Shown: positions 1 to 13,645, counted from the stretch's first letter. The stretch: 64,000 bases of DNA from Tubiluchus corallicola (GCA_030141605.1 JAQGDQ010000073.1:370001-434000); one strand, 5' to 3'. Notes: generated from the sequence alone by a model not told the origin. Program-made: numbers and translations.

Positions 1-1219
1 GTCTTGTTAGTGTATCACAACAATATTATTATATTTCAGTCTAATTGTCTACTGTTATACAGCTTCCTTTTCTTGTACTTTGCAAACATGCCACTTTATT
101 TATCTTAATCTTATATTTTGTATAACAAACGTATGTATGTGACACTGTGAAAGTAATAGGTGTGCTAAAACTGCTAAAATTAACTTGGTGATTTGGGAAA
201 TCATAGTATATATACAGTATATATGTTCTATACAAGTTCTAAATAAACAGTTTGTTATTAGTTTTGTAATTTTGACTTCAATGTCTTCATTCTAAAGAGG
301 TGTCAGAAAATTAACATATATCTTAATTATGTGTTTGTATTAATACGTGTATTATTGCAAATAATTTTTTTATTCATTTAATAAAACTATATCAACGCAT
401 TAATTGGTTAAAATTAACTTTTTCTTTCAAACCCAACTGCTTTATCTAGAAAGAATGTTAAGTTTGGTGTGGCTTTTGTTATTCTTATTTGTACACAGGC
501 AGCTCTATTTTTATTAATGATAATGAATAAAGTTGATCAAAGTTCATTGTGCTACGGGAGAACGAGTAAAAAGAGATCGACTGTGATTCATGTCATTTTC
601 CAGTATTATATGTTTCACGTAAACTGCAGTAAGCAAACTTTCGAATGCAACATTTAGCAAATGCTATTGAATTAATATGCATAGGTTTGAATGTGTTTGG
701 TTTACCAAAAAGTTTGTTAATATTTGTCCAGTAATTAAGCCATCACTTAGTAACTCCTCATTAGCAAAAAGTGCAACACTAACAGATCTTGTCAGAATAA
801 CAAGCAAAAAGTAAGACGATAGAAAAGGACGACTATTTGCGTTTTGTATGGATGGAGTGCAGAAAATGTCTGCAGTGCTACAGATGTTGCACGTTATGCT
901 AAATCTTTAAATTTAAATGATATGCAAATGACTCAAGGCACTCAGGAAAAAATACCTATCATATAATCTTTTCGAACAATACTATTGCCGATTTTTGCAT
1001 TATCAGTTCTTGCCATTGGAATGCATCTCAATGCTTTTAAGCTACATTTCCCATAGAATATATGGTTTCATTTAATCGCGCGAAGTTACACTGGAATGCA
1101 TTACCCCCAGGTTGAGCCAGAACTGACTGTACTTTAATGATTAACACAATTACTGGATGAAACTTATCTAATAAACAATATATTCGCAACTTGTAAAAAG
1201 ACGATTCATAAAGAAAATG
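1..1219. other. Intergenic, 3' of MRPL1
   Basis: AT-rich sequence with no recognisable gene. The longest open frames are about 60 codons, lack recognisable domains and are not bounded by splice sites. A frame at about 820-965 is somewhat less random-looking, but I could not assign it to any family. Confidence 0.5.
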
Positions 1220-1225
1220 TTTATT
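1220..1225 (-). promoter_or_regulatory. Candidate poly(A) signal of MRPL1
   Basis: The plus strand reads TTTATT, giving AATAAA on the minus strand about 190 nt after the MRPL1 stop codon. It is the first canonical hexamer seen downstream, so the 3' UTR would be about 200 nt. A hexamer alone is common in AT-rich DNA, so this is provisional. Confidence 0.45.
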
Positions 1226-1415
1226 GACTATGTACAAATTGGGCTTTTCACTTGAAATCTTGTTTAATAATCTGCTACTTGGACTTCAAAGCTTTGTTGT
1301 CAAGATACCAAAGATAGCTAAATCAAGCAGAAATGCATTTCAGAAAATCCTCACAAAACTTTGAAGCCAATGGTCCTGACTATGTTAACACCTGTAATTT
1401 GCTGTATCATAACAT

Positions 1416-4400
1416 TTAATTAATAGCGCTTTCTTTTTCGTCTAGTTCCTCTTTTTCTGCATCTTCCATCTCTCGTTCTTCCTTTTCCACAGCTTTGCGT
1501 TTGCTCGCTTCATTTTTGTAGATGGCAGCAATGTCAATTAAAAAATGTTCGAGTGAAGGAGGGCACGTGACGAAAGCCTTTGTAATGAATTCCTTGGACA
1601 CTGCAAAACAAGTTAGTGACTATTTTGAGTTAATGGAATAATTGTTATCACTGGATTAAATAAATTTGTAGTTCTCTGCCTGGAACAGCCTAGGGCCTTT
1701 TTATTGCCTATGATTGCACACATAAAATTCATTAATGTCTGATGTCACAGACTAAACATGCACAAATCAGTAATAAGCAAAATGAGAAATTTTTGAAAGT
1801 ATCACGACCACTTATTTTTGACTATGTAATCTCCAGTGGTAAGAAATTTAACTAACAACTTTCGGACAAGTATTAAATAATCTTATTACACGGTCTTCAA
1901 TTTGGAATACTATGGTTCTTTAGAGTCTAGACCTAAACAGCATAATGTAACATGCATTTCAAAAACCAAATTTTTCCCAAAACTTACATGATTTAGCCGG
2001 TTTGTGCGACATCACAGCATAGATCATAGTAGCAATATTTTCCTCTAGTTCTCTTGTAGGCATGTCTAACTGCAAAAACAAAATAACAATATAGACACCA
2101 TTACTGATGCAAAGGCACTTCAGCACCTAATGTCCACTGATAAAGTTTAACATGGAAATATAAAATACCTGATGTTTGTTTAATGTGGCAACATGACTGT
2201 AATGTGTTTTGCAAACAACAAAACCATGCAAGATTGCACGTGTAAATTCAATTAAGTTCAATTCAAATTTTTATTCTGGTAACTAAGACCATATAAAATA
2301 CAAATACAGTATAAAATGAAATAAAAAATAGAAAATTAAAATGCAAAGACAGGGTTAGTAAATTAAGAGTTAAATAAATTTTAGAAACTAATTTTGTACT
2401 ATTTCTTTCCATTTCAGCAGTTATAATACCATTGCTAGTGTGGAGCAATAACCGGTTGCAAATGCTATAACATGATATTCTGCGAATCTGACTAAAATAG
2501 GGTAGAGATAGACACGTGCCAGAAGTACTACTATCATGTAAAGCTCATGTAACTTAAAATTCTATAATAATAACAATAATAATAATAATAATAATAATAT
2601 TTATTTAAAGTCGGCTTTTGGATCAACAATTAACATTAGCTCAAAGAGCTATTATCGCCGACTGTAAATAACAACCTACAACTACATAACAAAGACTATT
2701 ATTACCCCACTTTTACCCTAAATCCACAGGGCAACAGCAGGTACCATTTTTAAAGTCTTTGGTATGACTCGGCTGCTGGTTCGAACTCACGACCTCCCAG
2801 ACGTAAAGCAGACACATTACCACTAGACTAAACCGTCTGGTCAATTATTAACACATGTAATCAATTATGAAAATACCTGACAACACCAGAATTAAAGATA
2901 TAGCCATACAAATTCTAAAGGACTACAGGCATAGTCATAATTTGTTTGATTGCTCAGTTTACACTAAAACGTAAATGCAGTAACAACATCAACAGCAACA
3001 AAGATGTGTCTTTTAATGATGAGCAACAGATATTTACACTTCACATTAAACATAGAAGTGCATTAGTTTCTATAATTGTAAAATAATATAACTTTGTATA
3101 TTCAATTACATTTGTAGGTGAAAACATATGTAACTGTTAAGTTAATAAAGTTATTCATAAAAAGTGGAATCATTGATCAATTAAAGCATTATTGAATAAC
3201 GTTCTCAGTTGGGCATGCTCGTGCATGTATATCATCATTAGCGATGCCAGTGGAATACATTCATTTATCTAGAGGTGCAAGCATTTGTCACCAAAAACAA
3301 GTTATCTAATTCTTACCTTTATTAATCTAATTACAGAATACATCAATACTCCTCATCTAAAATCAATACTAGATTTGATTTTCTGGATGTAGTCTATGGA
3401 CTATGCAATCACACAGTGAGCTTCTTCATCAGTGAGTTTGATCAGTTATATAATCTTAGGAATTTACATTTCTGCACTTGTCTGGTATAAATTTAAAACT
3501 TTAAGTTAGTTTAAGTTTATTAATTTATAAAGCCCACTATCTATAATGCAATATTCTAAGGGGCTGTACAGTGCACAGAAAATACAAATTCTGACAGTTA
3601 ATAAAAAAACATTAATATAATACTGGTATAAAACATTAATCCTAAAAGTTGAAATTAGCAAACTGTTGTTAGTAAAACTGGGAAATATTAAAATTTATGT
3701 AAAATAAAGCTATAACAGTTCATATGCAATTGTAAATAAAACAGTTTTCACCAGTGATTTGAAAAAAGCAAAAGAAAATTCAGAATGTATATGAACTTCC
3801 AAGGAATTCCTCAAATTTAGTGCACCATGAGAGAATGCCTTTGAATCTTGATCCCGCTTTAGTTTTGCCTGTAGGTACCCAAGTGATGACTGATTTAATG
3901 CCAGAATGTATATATTCTGCCTGGTCAATTTATGGTAATTGGCATATGGTATATTCTGCTCGTTTATGGTAACTTACCGTTCCTACTTTGGTCACGACGT
4001 CAGAATAGCTGTGCACATTTTCTGGCTTTACAGATCGATATCGAATTCCTTTCGTAAAATTTTCAACAACGTCCTTGATATTCGTTCCCACTGAACCTGT
4101 AAGAGTAAAACATGTTAGTAAAAACAGGTTACATGATATATAACAAGGTTGTGAGACAAAGTAATACATGTATCAGGCAAAGATTAAAATTTGAGGTCTT
4201 GTATCTGTGATATATATTCCTCTATATTAAATTTAATAATATTTTGTGAAATTGTTTTGTAATATTTTCCAGGAAAGCTGCATCCCTGTACTGCTGTCGT
4301 ATAAAGAAAAAAAATAGGGCATCTTCCCAGGTCATGTTTCATTTGTGGTTTAAAATGTACATTTAATTTACTATAAAATTATCACAGAAATGTTTCTGAT

Positions 4401-7400
4401 AAATAAATATTAGCTTAGAAATCTAAGTAATGCACCCACAAGCCTAGCTAATGCTACTGTACAAGTGTGACTGTTGCAAAAAATTACCAAATATCTGGAA
4501 TATTTGTCTGTAAAAGCGAAAATTGAAATATAGCATGCTAACATGCCTTACATTCACTTTTGGTTCTTTCATTGATATACTTATTCCTGCAAAAATTTCT
4601 AGCAAATGTAAAGTTGATAAGTATGATATCAACCCAAACTTGAAACAGCCTTCTAACAAGTTGAACTATTTTCTGCCCTCTCTATACAATACTGCACCAT
4701 CATCTAATTTAAATGCTTGTGATGCATTATATGAAGCTGGGCCAAATAGCTAAAAATGATCTATCTAAACCAAAATTTAGAAGACATTTGTAAGTGACAT
4801 TGATATACAGATAATATTAATATTAAGTGCTTTTGCAAAATTACTGCCTAAAGCCTACTCAAGTTGTCAAACATTAAACCTCTTACAAGGCTTATGAAAC
4901 TATCAATTACCTAATCTGCTATTGGGAAACATTTTCTTCAAGTAACCACGTAAGGAAACCAACTCTGGCAACATTTCTTGTGTGGAGACAATAAACTCAA
5001 AATCATTCTTGACAAGTGTTCCTTTCTCAAACTGAAAAAAAGTAAATTTCCATTCTGCATCAGGGGCACAGCCAGGTTCTAAAGTCAGGGGGGAACAAGC
5101 ACATAAAAAGGTACCGTGACACATGTCAAACAATTTTTAATGTACTAATTATACATTTTAATTTTGTGTTTAAAATTAAAACATGAGGGAGATACTGTTT
5201 TAAAGGAAGTGCATATGTGTTATTTCGTATATAAATGACAGTAGGCCTACTACTAGACAATCGTGAGACAAAAAACTATTATAATAATTAGATGTGGGGC
5301 AATTTTATTCTTGGTGCCTCCACAAGCCTAGCTAATGCTACTGTACAGATGTGACTGTTGCAAAAAATTATAAGTCAACCTTGACAAATGAGTTGCGTAA
5401 ATGCACACTCATTTCAAAAACATGAGAGACAGGTTGGTCAAATAAAGCAATGACTCCAGAAAATTCTTCCGAGGCCATGCGATTAAAAAAATAATAAATG
5501 ATTCGACTTTTATCGTACAAGTGAACTAACGAGTTGACTCGTTGCTCACCCATTAGCTATGCCACTGCTCTGTATCACAAACATACTTTCAAATAGTTTT
5601 CCACTATTGTAAAATAATTGTCAATCTCTCTGTGTTAAGTACTAAGTTAACATTTTATAAAATCTTAAAATCTGCTTAAAACAATGTTTATTTTGTATAT
5701 TTATTAATAAAAATCGCAGTCAATAAAAATAACTCTCACTGGATGATTTTTTTTTAAATAAAAGAGCCACGAATAAAACTGGGAAATGATACAGATTTTG
5801 CTAATAACACAACAGATCAGTATATTCCAGCATGACACACATATACACGTGTAAACATCTATTACGCTCCAGTCACGGTTGAGCAAGAAACTGCCCAAAA
5901 ATTCAATATAAAGAAAAATTTTATAGAAGCTATACCTGTTTGACGATCTCGATTCCACCAGCCATCTTTGCTCCAGCTTCAAGTGCTATCTGTTTTTCTT
6001 CTTGAGTCTTCATAAAACATGAAAGAGTATTTATAATATTATTATAACAAACATTGATATAAACTATTGTTCTTTTTGTTCACCTTACACTGTTAATATT
6101 TTGTTGGTCAATTTTAGTAAGCGACATTCAAGAAAATTTGAATAAAAAATTATTTTCTGGTACAACTAATTAAGTATTAGAAGTGACACTTTTCCATTTG
6201 CTGTAGGAATTACTGACTGACACCAGGCAACTTTGTTGTCATGCTTAAACTATTAAAAAAACTTTTTGTGCAAAGCACATTTGCAAAAGAGGTAGTATTT
6301 TAAGCAGGAAAATTGTAAATAGTACACAAACCAGGCTAAGTGACACCATAAATATAACAAAAGATAGCAGTACCATCTAGACTAGCTTATACATTAACAA
6401 GCACTAAATTCTTTTCCCTGCAGAATGAATCTTTAGACTCCAATAATGATGCAAAAAACTGTTTATTTTACTAAATTTCATAATGACACATCATACCTTG
6501 CAAATGGCTAAGACGATTTTAGGATCGTGAAACTCAAAAAAGTGAGGCAGCCGTACAACTCTTTTGAATTGTTCAACATACTTGTTCTTCATTAAAAAAA
6601 CAAATAACTGACTAAGACATAAAGCACAAATAAACAGCAGGTAATAACATGAAATTTAAGAAAGAGTGAAAATTCAAAGTTACCAATTCAGTGCTTTTGT
6701 AATTAGCTATGAGTATGTATTTACATTAAATTAACACAAAATTGAACACCTGTTTTTGCATACTCTTAAAAATTTTGAGTGCATTGAAGAAAAGCGGCTT
6801 AATTACACACAATATTTCAGACATACAAGCAGTTTCTAAATCGCAAATTAGTAGTCACCTGCTTCTTTGCTATGTTTAAGTCAAAAGATTATGTAAGGCT
6901 AACATATAAATGCAATTGTTTGGATTGTTACTTTATCCTGCTGTGAAACATTTCCAGGTATTTGTGTGCAACCTAGAACAATTTATAGCATTACTGTTTA
7001 AAAATTTGTTTAAAAAATTTGCCAGAATGGTGACAAAAAAAACAAAACATGTAGTACACATACAAAAACTTCTTTAAACTTCAAAACCCATTAAATTAAA
7101 CTAAATACCTTCTTCTCCATACGCATGTCAAGGTACTGTGTTAGATAAATGTAAGCTGTTGGACTGTTAAACATATCAGGTCCGTTGACGACACGAAAAC
7201 GGTCGACAGCCTCACTAACAGAGATCAGCGGTGCAGGATAAAACAGTTTGAAATATACATCATCATCAGATTTTCGTCCGTACCACTCTGGATTATTTCC
7301 CGGTCTTTCCCCAGTTATAGGTTCTTTCCTAAAAAAAATTAATCATTATCAAAAATGGTGATATCCACAGTTTGCAACTACTATAAGCAGAAAAGCTGTT

Positions 7401-10400
7401 GCTTTAGCTATGAGAGTCAACTACAGTAGGTGCCACTTAATAGACTCAATTTGTGACGGAAGTGTTTTGACCCAATTAACCGAATGAGTCGATTACCGGG
7501 AGGCTTTAGTACTTCAAGTATATTATTGCTATACAAGTATGAGTCATCATTCATCACCTTAGTATGCATTGCAAAGGTTTTAAAGGATTTTTAGAAATGA
7601 ATTAATGTCAAAGATACCTATGTGCAATTATTTAAAAAGCATAAAAGTAAGAAAATAAAAAATCTAATTATTACCACAAAAATACAAAAATTCATGCAAA
7701 GGTCAGTTGCTTTCAGTCCTTCACGAAGAACCTGGTTTATGAAATTCTCACACTGATAAAAACTCTGAAATCTGTTACAGTAGGCACATATTCATGCAAA
7801 AAAACACAAAAAACACCTATAGCCACCTAGTGCTTGAGCTGCAATTGGTGATGACCTTGTGAAAAGCAGCAGGAACTTCAAAAGCAAACTGCTGAGCAGT
7901 GATGAGATGTTTAGCTTCCAGAAACAATGAGGTTAACTGCTGTGGCCAAGCGGGTGAAGGACTCAAAGCAAAACCAGTACACTAACACATTAGCTCATAT
8001 GAAAAAGGTACTGTACCAACTTACAAGCAAAGTTGTACCTAACATGACTGTTTCTACTAAATTGCACAATATCGATGTAAAGATGGGATAAAAGCAGTAA
8101 AAGCTCTTTGGGCACACACGAGTATCTTATTTTAAGTGCATGAAGGAAAAATATTGAGTCAATTATGCAGAGTTATTTGAGTCAATAACTGACAGTTTTT
8201 ATACACATTTGAATAGGAGCGGTGTTCTAGGTGTTTCTGAGTTAATTAAGCGACTGAGTTTCTTAAATATGAGTCTAATAAACAGCGCTTACTGTAGTTG
8301 ATTTCCACAGCCTCTCACGGAATTTGCATAAATCTAGACAAAATTGAACATGCTGCCATTTAGGCCAAAGTGATCAAATTTCTTGTAAGCCCATTATTAC
8401 CTGACAGCTTCATTTAATTTCACTGTTAAATTCTGCTTCCAAAAGAATAAGATCTATACCAATTTATAAGCTTAAAATGTTTGAGATGTAGCCATGTTGC
8501 TGCCATGTAAGGTTAGCAAGTAACAGAAGAGTTAGAAAATCTAATTGTAAAATTGGAAATGATGTAGAGGTTAGTAAATTACTTGCTTTATTTGTTTTAA
8601 ATGCCTAATAACAGTTTCAAAATATGTATAACTTCACTCTGCAAGTTTTCATTGCCAGGTATTTTAGTTACATGATCGTCGATAGTAGCCAAGTAGCAAT
8701 GGACAAAGGTCACTGAAAATGCCTAGCAACACTTTCAAAGTACATAACTTGAATCTACAGGCTTACATTACCAGATATTTTAGTTAGATGACCATCAATG
8801 GTAGCCAAGTGGCCATGGACAAAGGTCACTGCTGATTTTCATTAGTACTGGCGGTAAAAACTCACAAAACCAAAAAACATTAAGGTAGTCTCAGTAATAA
8901 TGCATCCTCACAGTTTACGTGCAAATCGTTAGCACTTTTGGCAGGTATGTCACAACCAACATTTGGTAAGTTTGCCTAAGTTTGGTAAGCAACACAAATG
9001 AAATATAGTGATATTTATTGTACTAGTTTGATGGGTTTAAATTTTATGAGTATCACATTTTTCATGGGTATATGTCAACTTACTTTGTCAACAGTTTCCG
9101 AGGTTTCCATTCCTTGACTTGTTCCTCTTTGTCTTTTGCTTGCCTTGCCTTTTTCTGGGTTTCTCGGCGGCCTTTCCTGCGAGCATAGTGTCGACGCTGT
9201 AAAAGCGGCGGCAGTGCACAAGTGCTCTGTAATAACTGAGGCTTCAAAAACAGACCCGAACCAATCAATTCTAAAAAGTGAATTAATAGCAGTAAGAGTA
9301 ATATAAAAAATAGCTGCAAATACAGGTAGAAAAAAACTCGTACAGTTAATTTGATCTGTATTATGGTAAGCTATTAAAACAATGACTTTTTTGGATTTTT
9401 ACAATTTTCGTTCATTCAGCAATCAAAAAATAATCTTGGTTAATTCTTGGTATCTACATTGTTTTTAGCTTGCCTGTAGGTTGGTTAGAAGGTTAGAGAC
9501 TCGTTTGATGTGAATTCTACTGGTGTTGTTTCTGGCAGTTTCGTTAAATGTCCCACTTAGCCTTCTGATTCTAATTTTTGTACTCGAAAGTAACGTACAG
9601 AGAACAGTTACACAAGCATTAGAGAGTTGCAGTCTTGTTTTGAACGATAGTTTCTTGCTAGTTGTAGTTGTATATATGTACTAATGAAACCATACAGCGC
9701 CTACTTCTTACTATTTTTGATATCATATTTCATGTCAAGTAGTGATCCCATGTATTTGCGACATTTCCAAAATAAATCTCCATCCATTGAAATGAAATAC
9801 TGTAATCGTTGCTTAATACCACACACAGAATCAGCAATAAGTAGTCTTAATAAATGGCAGTTTTATTACAAACGGCCTGTTGTAAGCATGTGTATTTGGC
9901 AAAGTACAGTATGTAAACGCTTAAACCTAGTTAATACTATAATTTTATTATTAAACATGGGGCAGTCTTCTCACTTGCATGCCTACAGAATGACTAAAGC
10001 GTTGAAGCATACAACAGTGACTCAAGTCTAGCAGGTACTACATTCTCTATTCAAATTCATTCAAAAGATTAAAATGTATTTTAACAGTTATACATGCAGA
10101 GCAGTTATGACGAATCAATCAATTTTAACTTTGAGTGTGGTTTTGACCAAGAAAAGGTGAAATTAGGAAATGGGGCAAATTTCAACTGCATATAATAAAA
10201 AATAGACAAAGTTCTAAAAATGCATTTTATTTTTCTATTGCTTTTGTTACCTGTTACTGAAAAATGTGATCTTATTTTATTAACTGATTTTATTAACTAA
10301 ATTTTGTTCACTTGTATAAAAGGACATAAGACCAGATGACCATTTGGCCTCTCTCTGTCCTGCTCATGATTGCAAGTATTTAATAATGTATTTTTCAGGT

Positions 10401-11342
10401 TTCGTGTTGCTAACTTTGAGATTTCTTTTTCTAGCAATTTAGGATATTCCCTTTTAACGGTATCTGTGTGGAATTTTGAACTACTATACTAATAATCCAA
10501 GTTATGTTGTCAGCATATTGTTGGTCTATTAGAAATGGCTTATAAAAATACGGTGGAGGATAACTATGATCAACCACATGTAAAGGATATCTTCGGAGGT
10601 GGTATTCACAATCTGTAGCCGCACGTGAAACATCTTCGTTTTAGGATGGATTTTAGATACAAGATGTAAAGCACTAGGCTGAGACTGAGTCGATTAATCT
10701 TGATCTAATTTCCTCTTGATTTCAACCAAACCATTATTTCGAGCAGTAATGCATTGAAGATGAGTTTTCTTACGCTTTAGATTTTGTGACATAGCTTTGT
10801 GATCGAGTTTTCTGATCTCAAAATATTTTATTCCAATAATTATTTGTATTGACTGACATGCATTTGAATTTTATAATAGGCCTATAAAAATATATTAGTA
10901 TTATTTTTTAATTATGGATTAATGACGACACGTTTTACATAGTGCCAAGCATAGACACAACAGAGCATCTATTAGTATTAGTATTAGTGTGTGAAGATTA
11001 CATTCATTTAAACAAGAGGAGTCCAAGCCTAAGACCTTTTGCAAACAAATGTACAACTACAGAGAAGAATAAAGGATGTTGCCGTGGACATCATGGAATT
11101 TAGAAAGCAACAAAATAAAGAAATAAGTGATATTGTGTTGTGCCTCGCACCTACAGAAGAATGATTGGTAAAGGCGCTGTGTAATCACCGAGACACCGAT
11201 CGGGGGTTAGTTGTGAAAGTTCATCCTATAATGTTGCCTAGCTTTACATGAACTTAAATTTACACGAATAGTAATATTTAACTTAAGTTACCTTGGTAAC
11301 TTAAATTAACTTACTTAATTGCAATTTCAAGCAAGTTGACAT
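1416..11342 (-). CDS. MRPL1: Mitochondrial large-subunit ribosomal protein L1 (uL1m), 9 coding exons
   Basis: Assembled exons (minus strand, 5' to 3'): 11342-11315, 9270-9084, 7328-7109, 6586-6497, 6007-5936, 5031-4911, 4096-3978, 2069-1988, 1600-1416. They total 1104 nt, 367 aa plus TAA. All introns are GT-AG with matching phases. The N-terminus is basic and acid-poor (LPPLLQRRHYARRKGRR, about residues 35-51), as expected for a mitochondrial transit peptide. From about residue 75 the protein follows animal MRPL1: DDVYFKLFYPAPLISVSEAV, then a VRLPHFF stretch, EAGAKMAGG, and the FEFIVSTQEMLPEL segment of the L1 fold. The C-terminal ~30 residues are highly charged. Family role: part of the mobile L1 stalk of the mitochondrial ribosome, near the E site. 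The 28-nt first exon is inferred from an ATG, a GTAAGT donor and the required phase 1; it is the least certain part. Introns carry SINE, L2, hAT-like and Tigger-like elements. Confidence 0.93.
2569..2842 (-). mobile_element. tRNA-derived SINE, copy 1 (MRPL1 intron 8)
   Basis: On the minus strand the element begins with a tRNA-like head containing a box A-like TAGTCTAGTGG and a box B-like GAGTTCGAACC. It continues through a body with GGGTAAAAGTGGGGTAATAAT and ends in an (ATT)n tail. A related copy lies at 46774-46925. The head resembles a Pol III promoter, but the acceptor stem is not that of a functional tRNA. Family name not assigned. Confidence 0.65.
3505..3905 (-). mobile_element. L2/CR1-like LINE 3' end (MRPL1 intron 8)
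   Basis: A minus-strand open frame contains the pattern typical of the C-terminal end of L2/CR1-clade reverse transcriptase proteins: KAFSHGALNLRNSLEVHI followed by FKSLVKTVLF. It corresponds to the usual 'AFS..AP.LWNSLP...FK..LKT.LF' ending. Downstream is a 3' UTR-like stretch with GGGCTTTATAAATTAATAAA, a common tail form in this group. The LRN in place of the usual LWN and the short length mark it as a decayed, 5'-truncated fragment. Confidence 0.6.
4439..4488. repeat. 50-bp sequence shared with the 5061-5577 element
   Basis: The sequence ACAAGCCTAGCTAATGCTAC and the following TGTGACTGTTGCAAAAAATTA recur, with about two differences, at about 5320-5369 inside the hAT-like element. This is probably a fragment of another copy of that element. 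It lies in MRPL1 intron 6, one exon away from the longer copy. Confidence 0.6.
5061..5577. mobile_element. Non-autonomous hAT-like DNA element (MRPL1 intron 5)
   Basis: The ends are inverted: CAGGGGCACAGCCA at the left, and CAGTGGCATAGCTA read inward from the right (10 of 14 match). CAG-starting ends with this GGC..AGC pattern are typical of hAT elements. Flanking octamers TTCTGCAT and CTCTGTAT match at 6 of 8 positions, fitting a decayed 8-bp target duplication. A 61-codon minus-strand frame lies near the right end, but no transposase motif was recognised. Length 517 bp. Confidence 0.6.
7424..8294. mobile_element. Tigger/pogo-like non-autonomous element (MRPL1 intron 2)
   Basis: The left end CAGTAGGTGCCACTTAATAG and the right end (read inward) CAGTAAGCGCTGTTTATTAG are imperfect inverted repeats that continue through a shared AGACTCA. 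Each end is flanked by TA, the target duplication of the Tc1/mariner/pogo superfamily. The CTACAGTA boundary is characteristic of Tigger-type elements. No intact transposase frame was found in the 871 bp. Confidence 0.65.
8601..8832. repeat. Tandem duplication, about 118 bp x 2 (MRPL1 intron 2)
   Basis: The segment starting ATGCCTAATAACAGTTTCAA at 8601 recurs from 8719 as ATGCCTAGCAACACTTTCAA. Both copies end with ATGGACAAAGGTCACTG. Interspersed substitutions indicate an old duplication. Confidence 0.85.
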
Positions 11343-12578
11343 GTTGACGTTACTACTAACTAGCGCGCCGTCTTTTACACGCCCTAACCACGACTGCACA
11401 CAATGAATTGTAAAGCAAAGCATCAATGAAATGTACAGTACCAATTGGTAGCTAGCTAACTATGTACTTATCCTTATCATCATCGTCATATCATTATCAT
11501 CGTCATCATCATCATTGGTGTCGCCATTATCATCTGTCGAAAACACACTTGAAGTCTTGAATAATATACTTCTAAAAGTCTTTGACAACATACTAGAAGT
11601 TGGGGTGCACATGGTTAGTATACACGCTAGGAAAAGCAACTCTAAGAAAAGCCTCGCTAATTTAATGATGGTAAACATCACTCGAAACATAAAATCAAGC
11701 CGAAGCAGGTTTTGGTGCCATGTCGAAAATGCTTAATTTTATCACGATGAGTGATTGATTTTTATTCTTTGAAATTATTTCATCTGATTTTAACGATTTA
11801 ATTGCATAACTTTTTGACTTTACGTAAAAAGTTTGAATTTTTGCGAAATTAGGTGGGAGAGCAAAACTTGGTTAACTGAATGTCCTTAAATCAATTACTT
11901 TCACATTTTCGATGCAAACAAATACTGAATTGAATTTAATTTGTAGCGATTTTCCAAATGTATGTACTTTTACTTTTCTATTGAAACAAAGACAAGTATT
12001 TAAAATATTCGCATAATTATTGATGAATATGACATTTTTGCAATGATGATATTTACAGTGACGATGAAACAAGAGTAATTAGTACGTGTTTAGGAATAAA
12101 GGTTTAGTGGTCTATCATAAGAGACCTACGTTTTCGTTCTATGTTTTAGTAAAGGGAAAAGAAATTACAATATATGATTAAACTGATTACATTAATGTAT
12201 ACGTTAATTAAGTCTAATACAAAAAGACTTTAGACATACCTATTATACGGTGCCCATGGTCATCCTCGATAATGAGCCAAGGAGCTATGCCATCGCTATG
12301 TGGCTCCTGGCTAGCTAGGCCTTTGGCACAGAGAAACTACTATAATATATATAGATCTATAAAAGAAGCCTAATTCAGATAATTACATGTTACATGTACA
12401 GTTGGGCAGTTTTACTATAGACTTGAATGACAATTGCATGGGTAAATGATTAAGATGCAAATTTAACACTAATACATTTAGTACATTCAAGAACAACGTT
12501 ACATTCAAGGTCAGATCCAAAATGCAAACAGGCTGAAAACACTTAACTCAAGATATGCCGTACTGGCGTAGTTCTCGA

Positions 12579-13168
<590 letters not shown>

Positions 13169-13637
13169 TGAAAAATTATACATCTATTAAGTATCAAGGC
13201 TATCAGACTAGGACTAGGTCAATGTCAACTCTCCTAGTCACACCGGATATCATTTAGAGGAATGCTTTTTAAGGTATCAAAATTTCCTTAAACAGTGCGC
13301 ATCAAGATTATTTGACATTTCATCAATTTTCATTACATTTGCTGACTGCCCAGTTAATACATCCGATTTGGTTTATTTGTGTAGACCCAACTTTGCTGGA
13401 AATGCATTTAAGTGTTTCACAAAAACATATTAAAATACTTTGTAATAATAACGTAACTTCGTAGTGCACCTTTTAGTAAAAAGGAAATGATTAATATTGA
13501 CAAGAACAACAATTATAACATTACAAAGAACAGAAATAAAAATAAAAACTGTTATGACTTTTGTGAACTCTTTCTTTGTTATTATTCAAACAAAACAAGG
13601 AGGCATATAAACCATTCTTCAAAGAGTTACTAACGTG

Positions 13638-13645
13638 TGACGTCA
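13638..13645. promoter_or_regulatory. Palindromic CRE (TGACGTCA)
   Basis: A perfect CREB/ATF full-site palindrome, within GTGACGTCAC, lies about 5 kb upstream of H2A.Z and 2.3 kb upstream of MRPL1. Binding is not shown. One chance 8-mer per window of this size is plausible. Confidence 0.3.

Noticed and set aside
820-965. Open frame containing ENVCSATDVARYAKSLNL
   Set aside because: Looks mildly protein-like but is short and matches no family I can name.
9684-10031. 115-codon plus-strand frame inside MRPL1 intron 1
   Set aside because: No recognisable motif, AT-driven composition, no promoter or poly(A) context; likely chance.
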